Positions 1 to 11,663 of a stretch of DNA of 64,000 nt are shown here, in pieces (the stretch's first letter is position 1; the number at the start of each line of letters is the position of its first letter). The notes under the pieces are model-generated. The model was not told the origin of the DNA. It searched no databases and saw only the letters and a program-made list of their open reading frames with translations. The stretch comes from Takakia lepidozioides (Eukaryota > Streptophyta > Takakiopsida > Takakiales > Takakiaceae). Position numbers and translations under genes: made by a program. Location of the stretch: positions 49,042,001 to 49,106,000 of the forward strand of contig CM060731.1 of the NCBI GenBank assembly GCA_030704615.1, written 5' to 3'.

Positions 1-98
1 TTTGAATCACCTTTTTTTCTGCCAGAACAAATGCAATGAGGCAAGGGAATTCAATGAGTTCCGAATAGGATATAAATTGAACAAAAAAAATGCGAAGT

Positions 99-2347
99 TC
101 AGTCTGATCCAGAGTTAGTACAATGTATCACCGCGTCCACTGTATCCAAGTCCAAGAATTTCAGAACTCCGGATCTACGATGGCTACTCCTGTGATCGGG
201 CAATAAGAAGTCAGGGGATAGAGCCTCGGCCATTTCAAGTGCCATTGCTTCGGCATAGACAGGAAGCACAAAAGTGGAAAGGGGACTGTCGAAAACAGTC
301 TCGGCACAAATGGGGGTTTCTCCTGAAGATCCATCGCTGCCGTTCCTGCAAGTCAAAGCATGATAAAAGTTATTATTGCAATTTTGATGTATGCAAAATT
401 GAACAAGCACCCAAACTGGAATGACATTTCCATAGCCGACTTACTCACATGAGAAGTCTTTGTCGATCTGCTTATCCTCGGTATCCTCATCATTTCTGAT
501 TTGAATTTGTTCGGTCTGTGTGCCAGACGTAGAGCCAGACACAAGAGGGAGGAGGACACTCTTGAATAGTTCGGTGTCGCCCTCCATGCCAAAAAGGCTT
601 CTCCCACCAACCTTGCAAGCACGGTAAGTCACACATGCCAAGACAGAAAGCCTCAAGAAGGTTGTAGAGGATGCAAAATCGGATGCAAACTGGAAGACCT
701 TCAGAATGGAAACAGTATTGAACCAACAAACCTGTGGATAGTGTGAGGTCGACCACCCTTGCAGAATGGTGGCTGCATGACTCCAAGAGCGTCTGCATGA
801 ACGCTGGGGTTCTCTCCCTTGCACCTCTCCACGGAAACCTGTCTGGTCTTTTGGCTGTCTGACTGGAGTGCATGAAATTGTACAGCATGTCATCCACATG
901 CGGTTCGTATGGGGGGTTGACAAAACACCTCTGGTCGGAAATTTCAAAGCTGCGAACGGATGAAGGTGTTTTGGAAGTGCGAATCCGCCTCAGGCAGATT
1001 GTCTCAAACATCCTTGTCTGGAAAAGATGCAAGGTAGGAGTGAGACATAGAAATTCGAAAGAAATTCTGGCGCAGGAAAGAATAGAACATGGACTGCAAA
1101 TGTAAACTACAATGGAATGTTTTTGTGATGATCGGTGTCGATCATCACATATGGTGGTAGAGCAAGCCAGCAGAAACAACTGAAAAGACATTGGGAAACA
1201 GTTCAGAGTAGGGCGACGCCATACCAGCTGTCCAGGGCAATCACCTTTCAGAAGGTACAGGATGTTCACACAATTCCATGTCCTCAGAATTTCGAACCCA
1301 GACGAGTTCAGGTATGATGCCAGACCCCTACGACTATCCTTATCACATGACTGGAAGAGCAAAAGCGTTCCTGCATCTGAAAGGAAATTATTGCAGAAGC
1401 CGAATACCCAACTCCAGTAGTTCTCATTGAATCTGTTCCAGGATGGAGTCTTTCCCTTTGGAGGAACGTCGGGGACAGGCAGGCCGTCTGGGATGTCAAG
1501 GATGACCATGTCAGCGGCAAAGGGTTTTTGAACACCGCATACGAATGAGGGACCATTGCTCACCTGCAGCATACCGGTATAATTTCAAGTCAAACAGAAA
1601 TGAGGGTCCCAACAGAAACCATCATCTACATTGGCATACACAAAATTCAAAAGTCCCATGTGAAGATGAAGATTCTTACCAGATTAAGAAATGAAATCAT
1701 GTTATCCCAAGTTGGTGATGGCACCCCCGAGTAACTCTTTCTCCGAGTCTCCATCATCACCAGCCATCCCTCATTCACAATCTTGATCTGCCCTGCCAAG
1801 TCCGCACGGGAAGGGTGTGGCTTGGCATCGAATGGACATTGAACAGTGAGGGTGTACCTCCCAGCGGTCTCATCTTTCTCCTTGTCCTCACCTTTCTCCT
1901 TTTCCACCTCTTTCTCCTTCGCCTTCTCCTTCCCCTTAGCCTTCTCCTTCTCTTTGTCCTTAGGCTTCTCAGGTGACTTGGCTACTACCTCCGGAGCCTT
2001 TGGATCTTTCCCCTTTCGACCCGCCTTCCTGCCTTTCTGTGGAGTTGCCTGCGCGTCTGGCTCCTTGGCGGCCAATGAAGCAATGTTCCTCTAGTACTCT
2101 TCGTCGTTCAAAGGTGCCAGCATCTCCGCATGGTTGTTCATATATTTCATTTGCTGCTCTTGAAATGTCGTGTGCTCTGGAGGGTAGTCGAGGTACCTAC
2201 CACAATCCTTGAAGTGGGCAGGACTCCAGTCCCTCAAGATACCAGCTGTGTACTTGGTGGGATCGTTGGCAGGGTCGGACCACATGTCCAGATAATCTGG
2301 GATTCCACTCAGGTGTTTTCCTTCCATCAACACATATTTAGTGTACC
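99..2347 (-). pseudogene. PM2 ParB-methyltransferase gene, 3' half: beta-class DNA amino-methyltransferase-like domain
   Basis: Approximate exons on the minus strand are 2347-1680, 1563-1225, 1017-732, 632-447 and 345-99, with GT-AG borders. The first exon opens with RYTKYVLMEGKHL and runs into a Lys/Glu/Pro-rich linker. The next holds DIPDGLPVPDVPP, which sits where DNA amino-methyltransferases carry DPPY (motif IV). The third ends in ERTPAFMQTLLESC followed by VVDLTLSTG, a poor match to the AdoMet motif I; the fourth reads RSLFGMEGDTELF, matching the 'R.iGiE.d' tail of beta-class enzymes. Motif IV before motif I is the beta-class order. The last exon has STFVLPVYAEAMALEM. An in-frame TAG near 2091 (after APLNDEEY) makes this copy a probable pseudogene. 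Its 5' half is at 16421-20049, displaced by PM1. Confidence 0.72.
1124..1149. repeat. Single PM2-family palindrome inside an intron
   Basis: The site reads GATGATCGGTGTCGATCATC with TGT/ACA outside it, a near-perfect palindrome of the family that forms the 18.2-19.6 kb array. It lies in the intron between the exons ending at 1225 and starting at 1017, far from that array in the present sequence but in the same gene once PM1 is removed. Confidence 0.85.
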
Positions 2348-2385
2348 TGCGGAGGCTCAAAATAACACCATCCCCCAAAACAAGA

Positions 2386-2394
2386 TATCAGAAA
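2386..2394. repeat. 9-bp target-site duplication of PM1 (left copy)
   Basis: TATCAGAAA occurs here, directly before the left terminal repeat of PM1, and again at 16045-16053, directly after the right terminal repeat. Nine bases is the usual duplication length for Mutator-like transposons. The match is perfect, so the PM1 insertion is relatively recent compared with the decay of PM2. Confidence 0.93.
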
Positions 2395-2432
2395 GGGGGC
2401 TGCTATTTCATGAGCGGCATGAGCATGAGCGG
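2395..2432 (+). repeat. Left terminal inverted repeat of PM1
   Basis: The end begins GGGGGCTG followed by CTATTTCATGAGC and then more CATGAGC units. The right end, read on the minus strand from 16044, begins GAGGTTAG and then CTATCTCATGAGCATGAGC. About 17 of the first 21 bases match between the ends, and the same ends are seen in PM4. The repeated CATGAGC motifs just inside both ends are candidate transposase binding sites. Confidence 0.88.
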
Positions 2433-2633
2433 AAAAAAAAAAAGCATGAGTGGGCCATTGTGTGTCCACGGAAATAGGGTCATGTGGACTCGTCATAGCA
2501 ATGAAATGCAACATTTTATTGCAAATTTGGTGGCAAGCCATGTCTATACAAATGTGTCCTAACTGCCATAGCAGGAATGGGAACCTCTCTGCTACACCCT
2601 CCGAGGAACTTGCCCTCCTTCTTCCTCATCCCC

Positions 2634-5600
2634 CTAATCCCCCCCATCCTCCGAGCTCTGTGATGCAGCTGCAAGTTCCGAGTTGTGGAGGGCAGTATCT
2701 AGCTCGAAGGCGAACACATGCATGTCGGACAACGTCCCTGCCCACATTGAAGCACCTGAGGAACAAAGCGGGCGGTTAATAGCTTGCGGCATGCAAATTG
2801 CAATCGGGCCAGGGGACAAACTGAGCACGTGAAGGCTTACCCGTGCCGCATGTGAGGTCAAGAATCCGCCCTTGGACATCCGAGCACGTCTCCATGAGGG
2901 TTTGGATGAAAGCAGGGCTCCGGGTCCGACTGTACCGCCACGGTTTGCCTGTCTTTGTGTCCTTCGGCATATTGGAGTGGGGCACATAGTTGTAGAGGAC
3001 ATCGTAGGTAACAGGGTCCACAGCGGCATCAACAAGACGACCGTCGTTGCGGAATTTGAACGTAAACCCTCTCTTCACAAAGCAATATGCCTCAAACACC
3101 AATGTCTGCACATCCAACAAAAGAGGGATCAACTCCGGGATCTAGTTTAGATACACCACAGTATGAGGTGAATGCAATAGATTGATAACTTACACTTTGG
3201 CCCTCTGTTTGCAACCCCTGTGTATTTGATGCAGAACCATTTTCTGAGGAGGACCGGGGTGACACTTTTCGGTGTCCATCTTGCCACAACATTCTCTGTG
3301 GTCTTCCCTCTTGAGGCAAGGACAACCACACATCCACCGTCATCCAGGAGCATCCCCGCCAGCCCAAACCCGGCTTTCCAGTAGTCCTCAGTAAACCTGT
3401 TCCAGGTGGGCACACCATCCAGGCCCTCTAGCAGCTCCCCATCTGGAATGTCGAGGAGAATCATATCGCAAGCTCTCTCCACCCCCCCACCCCCCGAGTG
3501 CTCTTGCAATCCGTGCTCACAGCCGTGAAGAATTCCATCATGGCTTCCAAACCAGGGGTGTCTTTAGGCTCTGTACCGGCAGCCCTCTTCTTGGCTTTCC
3601 CCTTCTGCTCCTCCAGAGACTTGTTGTGTGCCACCTTCTTCGCCCTGGCAGCCAGAGCGTCAAGGAAGCTCTCATTGACGCATTGGATGATGGTTGGGGG
3701 TTCTAGATTTGGCCTGTGCATAAACGTCACCGCCGAATACCGCTGTGTAGGCTCGCCCTCAAATGCCAACTTCTCGGCAAAGCCAGTCCCACTCCGAACT
3801 GACTTGGGAACCCGGACGACCGGTGACTTGGTAGCAGCAGCAGCAGTCGCAGGACCTTGAACAAAGTCGTCGTCGGAGTCACTCCCTTGGGTCCCCTCCT
3901 GTGCCTCCTCCGGTGCCCCGATGGTTTTCTGTTTTTTGGGGGTTACTGTACTCCCCTGTTTCCGTGTCCTTTTCTTTTGGCCTTTATTCTTCTCATTCAA
4001 TTTCTCCTGAATTCCTGCCTGAGCAAGCTTTGCCGCTTTCCTAGAGTTCGCAAGCGCTTTTGCCTCCTTTGGACCCAACGGAGGCAGCGGAGCCCGGTTT
4101 CGTCGGCCCTCAGCATCTAGCTTCAATTGAAACTCGGATGGGTCGAGCGAGCCGGGCGGAAGGTCCACATACCAAGGGCAATCACGCAAATGTTCCAGAT
4201 GCCACTCCTTCGCAATAACGTCAGTGTACATGGAGTCAGCCCCAGGGTTCCTCCATGCCAGGAAGAATCGTGGCTCGAAGGATAGATGACCTTTCTCCAA
4301 AAAGGAGAACTTGCAGTACCTGCATTCATGAAAAACACAGAATGAGGTCCCTGAACTGGAAATTCGACACCATTTTCCCAGGTTGGGGCGGAACTGACTC
4401 GGCCTGGAACCGGAAAAATGGCGCCGAATTTCGGTTTTCGGTGCCAGCCACCCTAGGGACTTGAACTTGAAATTTGGCGCCATTTTCCAAGTTCCGGGCC
4501 CAAAATGGCTAAGTCCCAGAACTGACTAGGCCTGGAACCGGAAAAATGGCGCCGAATTTCAGTTTTTGGTGCCAGCCACCCTAGGGTCTTAGCCATTATG
4601 GGAGCATGAACTGGAAATTCGGCGCCATTTTCCCAGGTCCGGGCCCAAAATGGCTAAGTCCCATAACTGACTGGGCCTGGAATTGAAAAAATGGCGCCGA
4701 ATTTCGGCTTTCGGTGCCAGCCACCCTAGGGACTTAGCCATTTTGGGAGCCCTGAATTGGAAATTCGGCACCATTTTCCCAGGTCCGGCCCGGAAATGGC
4801 TAAGTCCCAGAACTGACTGGGCCTTCAACTGGAAAAATGGCGCCGAATTTCGGCTTTCGGTGCCAGCCACCCTAGGGTCTTAGCCATTTTGGGAGCATGA
4901 ACTAGAAATTCGGCGCCATTTCCCAGGTCTGGGCCGGAAATGGCTAAGTCCCAGAACTGACTGGGCCTGGAACTGGAAAAATGGCGCCAAATTTCGGCTT
5001 TCGGTGCCAGCCACCCTAGGGACTTAGCCATTTTGGGAGCCCTGGACTGGAAATTCGGCGCCATTTTCCCAGGTCCGGCCCGGCCGGAAATGGCTAAGTC
5101 CCAGAACTGACTGGGCCTGCAACTGGAAAAATGGCGCCGAATTTCGGTTTTCGGTGCCAGCCACCCTAGGGACTTGGCCATTTTGGTCCTGGAATTTGGA
5201 AAATGGCCCCAAATTTCAAGTTCAGGGCTCCCAAAATGGCTAAGTCCTAGAACTGACTAGGCCTGGAACCGGAAAAATGGCGCCGAATTTCGGTTTTCGG
5301 TGCCAGCCACCCTAGGGACTTGAACTTGAAATTCGGCGCCATTTTCCAAGTTCCGGGCCAAAAATGGCTAAGTCCCAGAATTGACTGGGCCTGCAACTGG
5401 AAAAATGGCGCCGAATTTCGGTTTTCGGTGCCAACCACCCTAGGGACTTGGCCATTTTGGGAGCCCTTAACTGTAAATTCGGCGCCATTTTTCCAAGGAC
5501 TTCTTCACAAGTAATTTTCATGCGCCAGATGAGGCCTCTAACATCCTGAAATGTAAGGACTTGAAAGGAAGGCATCGCATATGTACCTGTACAGAAGGCG

Positions 5601-8175
5601 CATTGCTGCTTTGTCAGCGTTCGGCTGGTCGATGAACTCGTGGCTACGGCGGGCATGGGGTATCTCCCGAAAGAATAGGTCGGTTTTGTACAGCAGAAAG
5701 TACCTCGTCACATAGTCGCGTAGGCTCTCTGCTACACCAGAAATCTCCAGCTTGAATTGATGTGCTTGTGTGTCCAGCTGCTCTTGCGCATTCGTCGTCA
5801 CCTGTGGAAATTCTCCATCAGATCGCTTTCCTCAAAAAATACAATAAATCCACCCCCTACAAGAGTAGAAGCGCCAAATGAAGCGTGGGGAAGTACCTGA
5901 AACCACCATGTCATGCGGTTCATCCATAGGTCAAATGTGGGGTCAGACAGTTTGTCGGGTTTGGGGAAGCTCCACATGTCCCTTGTACTTTGGGAACCAT
6001 TCCAGATTTGGAGCCACCGGGTCTGTCCAACCACCCAACATATTAGTAAGCACCAAACACCACAAAAACAAGTTGTTGCCACAACAATTTGGTTAAGAAT
6101 GTATCACCTTTTCTGTTGCATCCACACAGGATGTGGCTAGACGATGGAGCTTCTCCAATGTCATCGTGGGCTTCAGAGCGCAGGAGTAGTGCTTCCCCAC
6201 CTCCACCAGAAAGTCGGCACCAAGGGCGGGATCAGCTATGGCCACGTACTTTACCATCCGCGACTTGTGCTTTATGCGGGCCTTCACCTCCGTAGCTTTG
6301 AGATGCGATTCCAGTGCCGGGAGGGTTAGTTTCTTCTCCTCTGACTCCATGTAGAACCTCCGTGCATGTGCCGAATCATGCTGAATTTTCGTCTGTCAAG
6401 AATGCGCACATAAGATTAGAAATCCCGGTCAACACTTTTTTTTCTTTTGGGGGACTAGAGACAGATTAGCTAAACAAAATAGTAAGAGCTTTACCTGAAA
6501 TATGTAGTCCACCATGGCGTCCACGCTCAGCCTATACCAGGTTTTGTCTGCCTTTGCCTCCGACTTGCGCAGGAGGTCGACACTCAGCGAATTGGCAAAC
6601 TCTTGCACCCCCTACTTCCCGACGTCCTTCACTCGGAAGAGCATATGGGACAAGTTAGTGGCAATGAAGGCATTCTCAGTCACCGTGCAATGCCACATTC
6701 CCATCAAACAATACTGAAATGGGAATTTGCAACATATATGAGGATTCGCAATGAAATGACTTACAAATTGAAAGTCCAAAAGCAAGAGGCGTTGTAATTT
6801 ACGAGTTGATGTCCGCCATTGCAGCTTTGAGAAGACTGCGATCTTTGGGCCCCGCAACCTTCAGCACAACACACTCCACGGCGAAATGCCAATCCCGGTC
6901 GTTGGGGTGGGCTTCGGCTATGTACTCCATCCATGCCAGGAGGCGATGATTGTCGTCCCACACGTAAAACATCTTTCCGGACAAGTGCTGGAAAAGAGGA
7001 TCAGTAGCAATCGATCTCTCAAACTCCTCATTTTGCCTTTGCCAATGGGGACCCCATTTGTCCACCTCATCGGAAGTGTGGGCACGGGAAGCTCCGTGGT
7101 CGTTCTCAATGGAAACGTAAAACGCGGCAGACCGCATTCGATATCCCTCCCGGAAAGAGAATTTCAGCTTGTCGATATCGCCTGGGAGGGCAGGTCTCAC
7201 CACCTGCAATGACACCAAGCGGCAAAGGGGAATTTAAAGCTTGGCCGGGTACACCATGCCCCCCAGCACCCTACCAATGTTGCTGTGGGTTGCCTCCAAC
7301 ATCTTGGCAGCGGCCAACTTCATATCCGCTTCCGACATGACGTCTGCTGCAGAGGGGTTCTCCGGCAGGCCACCAGGACCGCCAAATCCAGCCTGTATGC
7401 TGTGGGTTTGGGGCCTGGGGATGTCCGGGAGGATGTCATCCTGGTCAGAAAGCTCCCTGTCGTCCTCCTCAACATGGTCAACCACCGGCGGAAGCACCTC
7501 CACCACTCTCCCCGTCTCTACTGCCCTCTCTGCGGCTTCATCTCGAACTCCCACAATCCGGGCTCTTTGTGGTGTTCTTTCCCCTCCTCCAGTCTTCACC
7601 ATATGGGTGACTGCGTGGGCCGCTCCCACCCGCGATGGTGTCACCGGTAAGGATGCAGCCGGTGCGCTACTGCCTTTTTCTGGTGTCTTGGAGGGATCCA
7701 GCTTCTCTGTGCGACCCTCGCTTACGAGAGGTGTCATGTCGTCACCCCTGGCCTCATCAGTGGCCTTTTCTCTTGCCTCTTGGCTAGCCTTGTGTCTCGC
7801 CTGTTCTTTTGCCCTCTCTTTTGCCCTCTCACGGGCCTTCTGTTTCTTACTAGGGGTAGCAGCAGGGGAGGCCTCCAGATCAACCACCTTTGATTGAGGC
7901 GATCGGACACCCTCGGACGACCTGGTCCCTCCCCCCTCCGCAGCCTGTGAATGTTTTCTCACCGGGGATTGCATCTGCTTGGCTTTCTTCTTCTTCTTTG
8001 CGTGGGCGGGCCCTACTGCATGTGCATGAGCTTCCTCCAATAACGGATCTGGTGTCCTCATCCGACGGGCTTCACCTACCATGCCGCTTGCACCAACCTC
8101 CGGAATACCAACTAAAGAAGCAATATTATGTTTGCCTTCCCGCCCCAAGTTGGCTGATCCAAACATGCGAAGCAC
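2634..8175 (-). pseudogene. PM1 ParB-like / DNA amino-methyltransferase fusion gene
   Basis: Exons on the minus strand, from GT-AG borders and alignment to PM4: 8175-6803, 6713-6495, 6392-6108, 6022-5897, 5801-5587, 4319-3194, 3141-2841, 2755-2634. Exon 1 encodes a charged, low-complexity region (KKKKKAK; ARERAKERAKEQARHKA), then the ParB-like domain starting IPLCRLVSLQVV and centred on FYVWDDNHRLLAWMEYI, the ParB 'G.HR..A' signature with Gly replaced by Asp. The 4.3-kb exon has a basic linker, VNESFLDALAARAKK and then DMILLDIPDGELLEG (motif IV position). Later come RTRSPAFIQTLMETC, ILDLTCGTG (motif I) and ASMWAGTLSDMHVFAFELD. Defects are an in-frame TAA just before IPLCR (near 7234), a stop in exon 2 (VGK*GVQ) and a frameshift in a G run near 3490. 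The final exon present in PM4 is missing. The first exon may start further upstream; the true start is not certain. Confidence 0.78.
4360..5500. repeat. Tandem half-palindrome array inside an intron of the PM1 ParB-methyltransferase gene
   Basis: About seven units of roughly 175 bp fill the intron between exons 5801-5587 and 4319-3194. Each carries AAAAATGGCGCCGAATTTCG and, further on, its reverse complement CGAAATTCGGCGCCATTTT, separated by CAGCCACCCTAGGGACT and GGCTAAGTCCCAGAACTGAC. The sites are asymmetric relatives of the PM1 palindrome: one arm AATTTC, the other ATTTTT. Open frames across this stretch are by-products of the repeat. Confidence 0.88.
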
Positions 8176-9190
8176 TACCTTTGACGACTGCTGCCCACTA
8201 GCTGCTTTTGGAGTGACTGCTCAAGCAGTTGGAGCTGTCGATGATACCACCAGTGTGTCGCGCTCGTCTTCACTCTGTCATCCCCAACAATCGTCAGAAC
8301 CACCATCGCAACCTAAACCACCATCGCAACAATCGTGGACCAACAATGAAAACAAACCCAATGAATGCCTAACAATCACATGCCGAAGCAGCCTAACAAT
8401 CACACGCATTGCAAACTATCAATGGTTCACTCAACCAATAACTTGCAGAAAAAAACATGGAAATGTAAGGACGATTTCACAAAAGGGGAAAACAGGCTTT
8501 TCAAGGCACTTGATATGCCTAGACAATCTTCTCAGCCCAGCATGGATTTCCTTCATTCTGAGATGCAACCTGTCATTTACTGCGAAGGTGTGCATCCTGT
8601 TGCAAATCTCAATGCAGCAACAACCTGGCTCCTTTCTAACCCCTCTAGCCTTCATCATTCTCCTCACCAACTCGATGCAATCATGAACGTCCTCTTCCAC
8701 TTCCACTTCCAAGGATGCCAGGCTGAAGATGCCAAAACAAAAAAAACAAAGCGGAGAAGACCGCACATGTTACAGAAATGGAAAGAGGAAGGGGCTTGCC
8801 TGAGAGTGCTCGGCTTCAGTTGGCGCGGGCTGCGAGCAAGACAAGGGGATCTCCTACTAGAGCTTCAGTTTGGCCATGCGAGACGCTGGACGCCGCCCGT
8901 AGTACAAAGGCTTCAGTTTGCGGTGCGGTCTGCATGTGGGGTTTCTCTCAGGAGAGCCACGCCCTTCTCCACGCGGCATAAGTCCATGCAAAAGAAAATA
9001 TCGCACGGAAAATGCGTGCGTAGTGGCATCGAGTGGAACTTCATCCACCTGCCACATCAGGGTTTGGGGTATCCGACGGCGGTAGCACGGAATCAGTGCG
9101 GAACGTCCGATTGAAAACTGACGGCGGACATTAAATGCGCAACTGCACTGTTAAATGGAGGAGTATGTCGCCCACCCTCCCACATAGAAA
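8176..9190. other. Gene-free stretch upstream of the PM1 ParB-methyltransferase gene
   Basis: No convincing coding sequence is seen on either strand. There is a short A/C-rich stretch with repeats of CAACAATC and CACCATCGCAAC near 8285-8340. The region probably contains the promoter and an unrecognised first exon of the leftward gene, since PM4 has a short first exon separated by a small intron. Confidence 0.4.
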
Positions 9191-9194
9191 TTAT

Positions 9195-11255
9195 TAGCCC
9201 ACTGGATGGAAAAACGGCGCCGAATTTCCATCCGGCGGATCAAGTAGGATGCAACGTGGCCATCTCTCCGGCCAAGACGTTGTGGACGGATGGAAATTCG
9301 GCACCGAATTTCCATCCGATGACGCCGGCAAGAGGTCGTGTCGGGGGGAGAGGCCGACACCTGGCTGACAGAAAACATCCCCGGATGGAAATTCGGCGCC
9401 GAATTTCCATCCGAGGCCGCCGTCACTAGGCATGTCGGGGGGAGAGGCCGGCACCTGGCCGACAGAGTACATCCATCGGTTGGAAATTCGGCGCCAAATT
9501 TCCATCCGGGGCCCCCCGCAGGCGGACACGTCGCCGACAAAGATCAGCCACCGGATGGAAATTCGGCGCCGAATTTCCATGCGGTGCCGCCCGGATGAAG
9601 TCGGTTGAAGGGGAGAAGCCGGCACCGGGCGGACAGAGACCATCCCCCGAATGGAAATTCGGCGCCGATTTCCATCCGAGGCCCCCCGCAGGAAGTCGTC
9701 TCGGGGGGTGAGGCCGACACCTGGCTGACGGAAAACATCCCCGGATGGAAATTCGGCGCCGAATTTCCATCCGGAGCCAGTCGGATGAAGTCGGCTCGGG
9801 GGAAGAGGCTGGCAGCAGGCCGACAGAGAACATCCACCGGATGGAAATTCGGCGCCAAATTTCCATCCGACGTTGGCCGGATGTTTGCGTTTGGGGCCCC
9901 TTCAGGAACAATTTTCTATCCTTGCATGCAGTTTTACGCGTTTTTGGGTCTAATCAGACACAAAACCTCTAGTTTTGTGGCTGAACTCCACTTTTAGCCA
10001 CGTTTTTCAAGGAATTCTTGTCGGCTTCAGATAAATTCCTTGCCTCTTTCCCGTCCCGCTTACTTCCTACATGGAAATTCGTTGCCGAATTTTCATCCGG
10101 CCGCGTTCCCGATTACATGCCAAATGGAAATTCGGCGCCGGTTTTCCATCCTGCAGGGCACCAGTTTACTTGCAAGGTTGGAATTCGGCGCCGGTTTTGC
10201 ATCGGGCTGCGATATCGCTTACCCGCTGGATGGAAATTCGGCGCCGAATTTCCATCTTGCAAGTAAACTGGTGCCCTGCAGGATGGAAAGCCGGCGCCGA
10301 ATTTCCATGCTGGGGATGTTCTCTGTCGGCCAGGTGTCGGCCTCTCTCCCCGAGACGACTTCCTAAGGGCGGCCTCGGATGGAAATTCGGCGCCGAATTT
10401 CCATCCGAGGATGTTTCATGTCGGCCAGATGCCGGCCTCTCCGCTTGAGCCGACTTCATCCGACCGGCCCCGGATGGAAATTCGGCGCTGTTTTTCCATC
10501 TGGGGAGGTTTTATGTCGGCCAGTTGTTGGCCTCACGAGTTCCTTTGGGGGGCCCCGGATGGAAATTCGGCGCTGAATTTCCATCCGGGGGATGTTCTCT
10601 GACGGCCAAATGCCGGCCTCTCCCCCCGAGCCGACTGCATCCGACCGGCCCCGGATGGAAAATCGGCGGAGTTTTTCCATCAGAATTTCCATCCGCCAGG
10701 TAAGTCGGAGCGCAGGCGGATGGAAATTCAGCGCCGAATTTGCATCCTGCAGGTAAGTCGGAGCGCGGGCGGATGGAAATCTGGCGCCGAATTTCCATCC
10801 TGCAGGTAATTCGGAGCGCGGATGGATGGAAATTTGGCGCCGAATTTCCATCCTGCAGGTAAGTCGGAGCGCGCCCGGATGGAAATCCGGCGCCGAATTT
10901 CCATCCGGGGGATTTCTCTGTCGAGCAGGTGTCGGCCTCCGATGGAAATTCGGCGCCGTTTTTCCATCCGGGGGATGTTCTTTGTTGAGCAATTGTCGGC
11001 CTCTCCCCCCGAAATGACTTCATCCGGCCGGCCTCCGATGGAAATTCGGCGCCGTTTTTCCATCCGGGGGATGTTCTCTGTCGGCCAAGTGTCGGCCTCT
11101 CCCCCCGAAACGACTTCATCCAACGGGCCTCGGATGGAAATTCGGCGCCGTTTTTCCATCCGGGTGATGTTCTCTGTCGGCCAGGTGACCGACTCACCCT
11201 GGAGACGAAATCGTCCGACCGGCCTCGGATGCAAATTCGGCGCCGCTGTTGTATG
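9195..11255. repeat. PM1 palindrome array between the divergent genes
   Basis: About 25 copies of a palindrome with core AAATTCGGCGCCGAATTT and outer arms GGATGG/CCATCC occur at spacings of roughly 50-100 bp. Spacers are also repeated, for example GATGTTCTCTGTCGGCC followed by CGACTTCATCCGACCGGCC. Several copies vary at the centre (GGCGCTG, GGCGGAG) or in one arm. The array lies between the ParB-methyltransferase and transposase genes, which are transcribed away from it, so it could act as a shared control region or as the protein-binding array of the element. Open frames here are artefacts. Confidence 0.93.
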
Positions 11256-11663
11256 TTTACTTTTGGCGGCGAGGTTATGGCACTCAATCTTGTAATCAGA
11301 CCCACTGGAATGCCACCTCTGTCAGTTCCCTCTGTCCATGGGGAAGATGCTTGCACGCTCGCGCCCCCACGCTTCTTGTCAGACACTGTAATGATTGGTT
11401 TGCGTAGCGCATCTGCACAGGTCATATACCTTCTGACTGCATACCGTTGGCAGTTATTGCGCAAAGGCCAGGGGCCGCATTCCGCAGACAAAGTTCATTA
11501 ACTCTCTGACAGTGGAATTTCGGGAGAGTGGGCTCCCCGGATTCGTGAATAGGCTTCGTCGCTTGCAAAAATTGGCCCTGCATTCCTTCCCCTCGCTGCA
11601 TCCCCCCTTCTCCCAGGGCGCTTGTCCGAACGCCGTCCTGGCAGTCTTGTGTGCACAACTCCC

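Larger units (their letters stand above)
1..2394. mobile_element. PM2 element, left part (outer element split by PM1)
   Basis: This block is the left remainder of an element interrupted at 2394/16045 by PM1. The base order TATCAGAAA at 2386-2394 recurs at 16045-16053, as expected of a 9-bp target-site duplication. The exons here continue the ParB-methyltransferase gene whose 5' exons lie at 16.4-20.0 kb on the same strand. The palindrome at 1124-1149 is of the same family as those at 16.06-16.32 and 18.2-19.6 kb, which supports the join independently. The outer terminus of PM2 lies left of this window, so no terminal repeat was identified. Confidence 0.8.

Noticed and set aside
490-1572. A single 360-residue protein
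   Set aside because: Comparison with PM3 shows two exons joined by translated intron, which includes the palindrome at 1124-1149.
7234-8175. A separate 313-residue charged protein ending at 7234
   Set aside because: The stop aligns with Arg in PM4's continuous exon (TLRIPLCR against KL*IPLCR), so it is a nonsense mutation within the ParB exon and not a gene end.
9151-11301. Many long open frames on both strands across the PM1 array
   Set aside because: They encode the repeat itself (recurrent GNSAPNFHP or WKFGAEFPS) in every frame; open frame comes from the lack of stop codons in the repeat.
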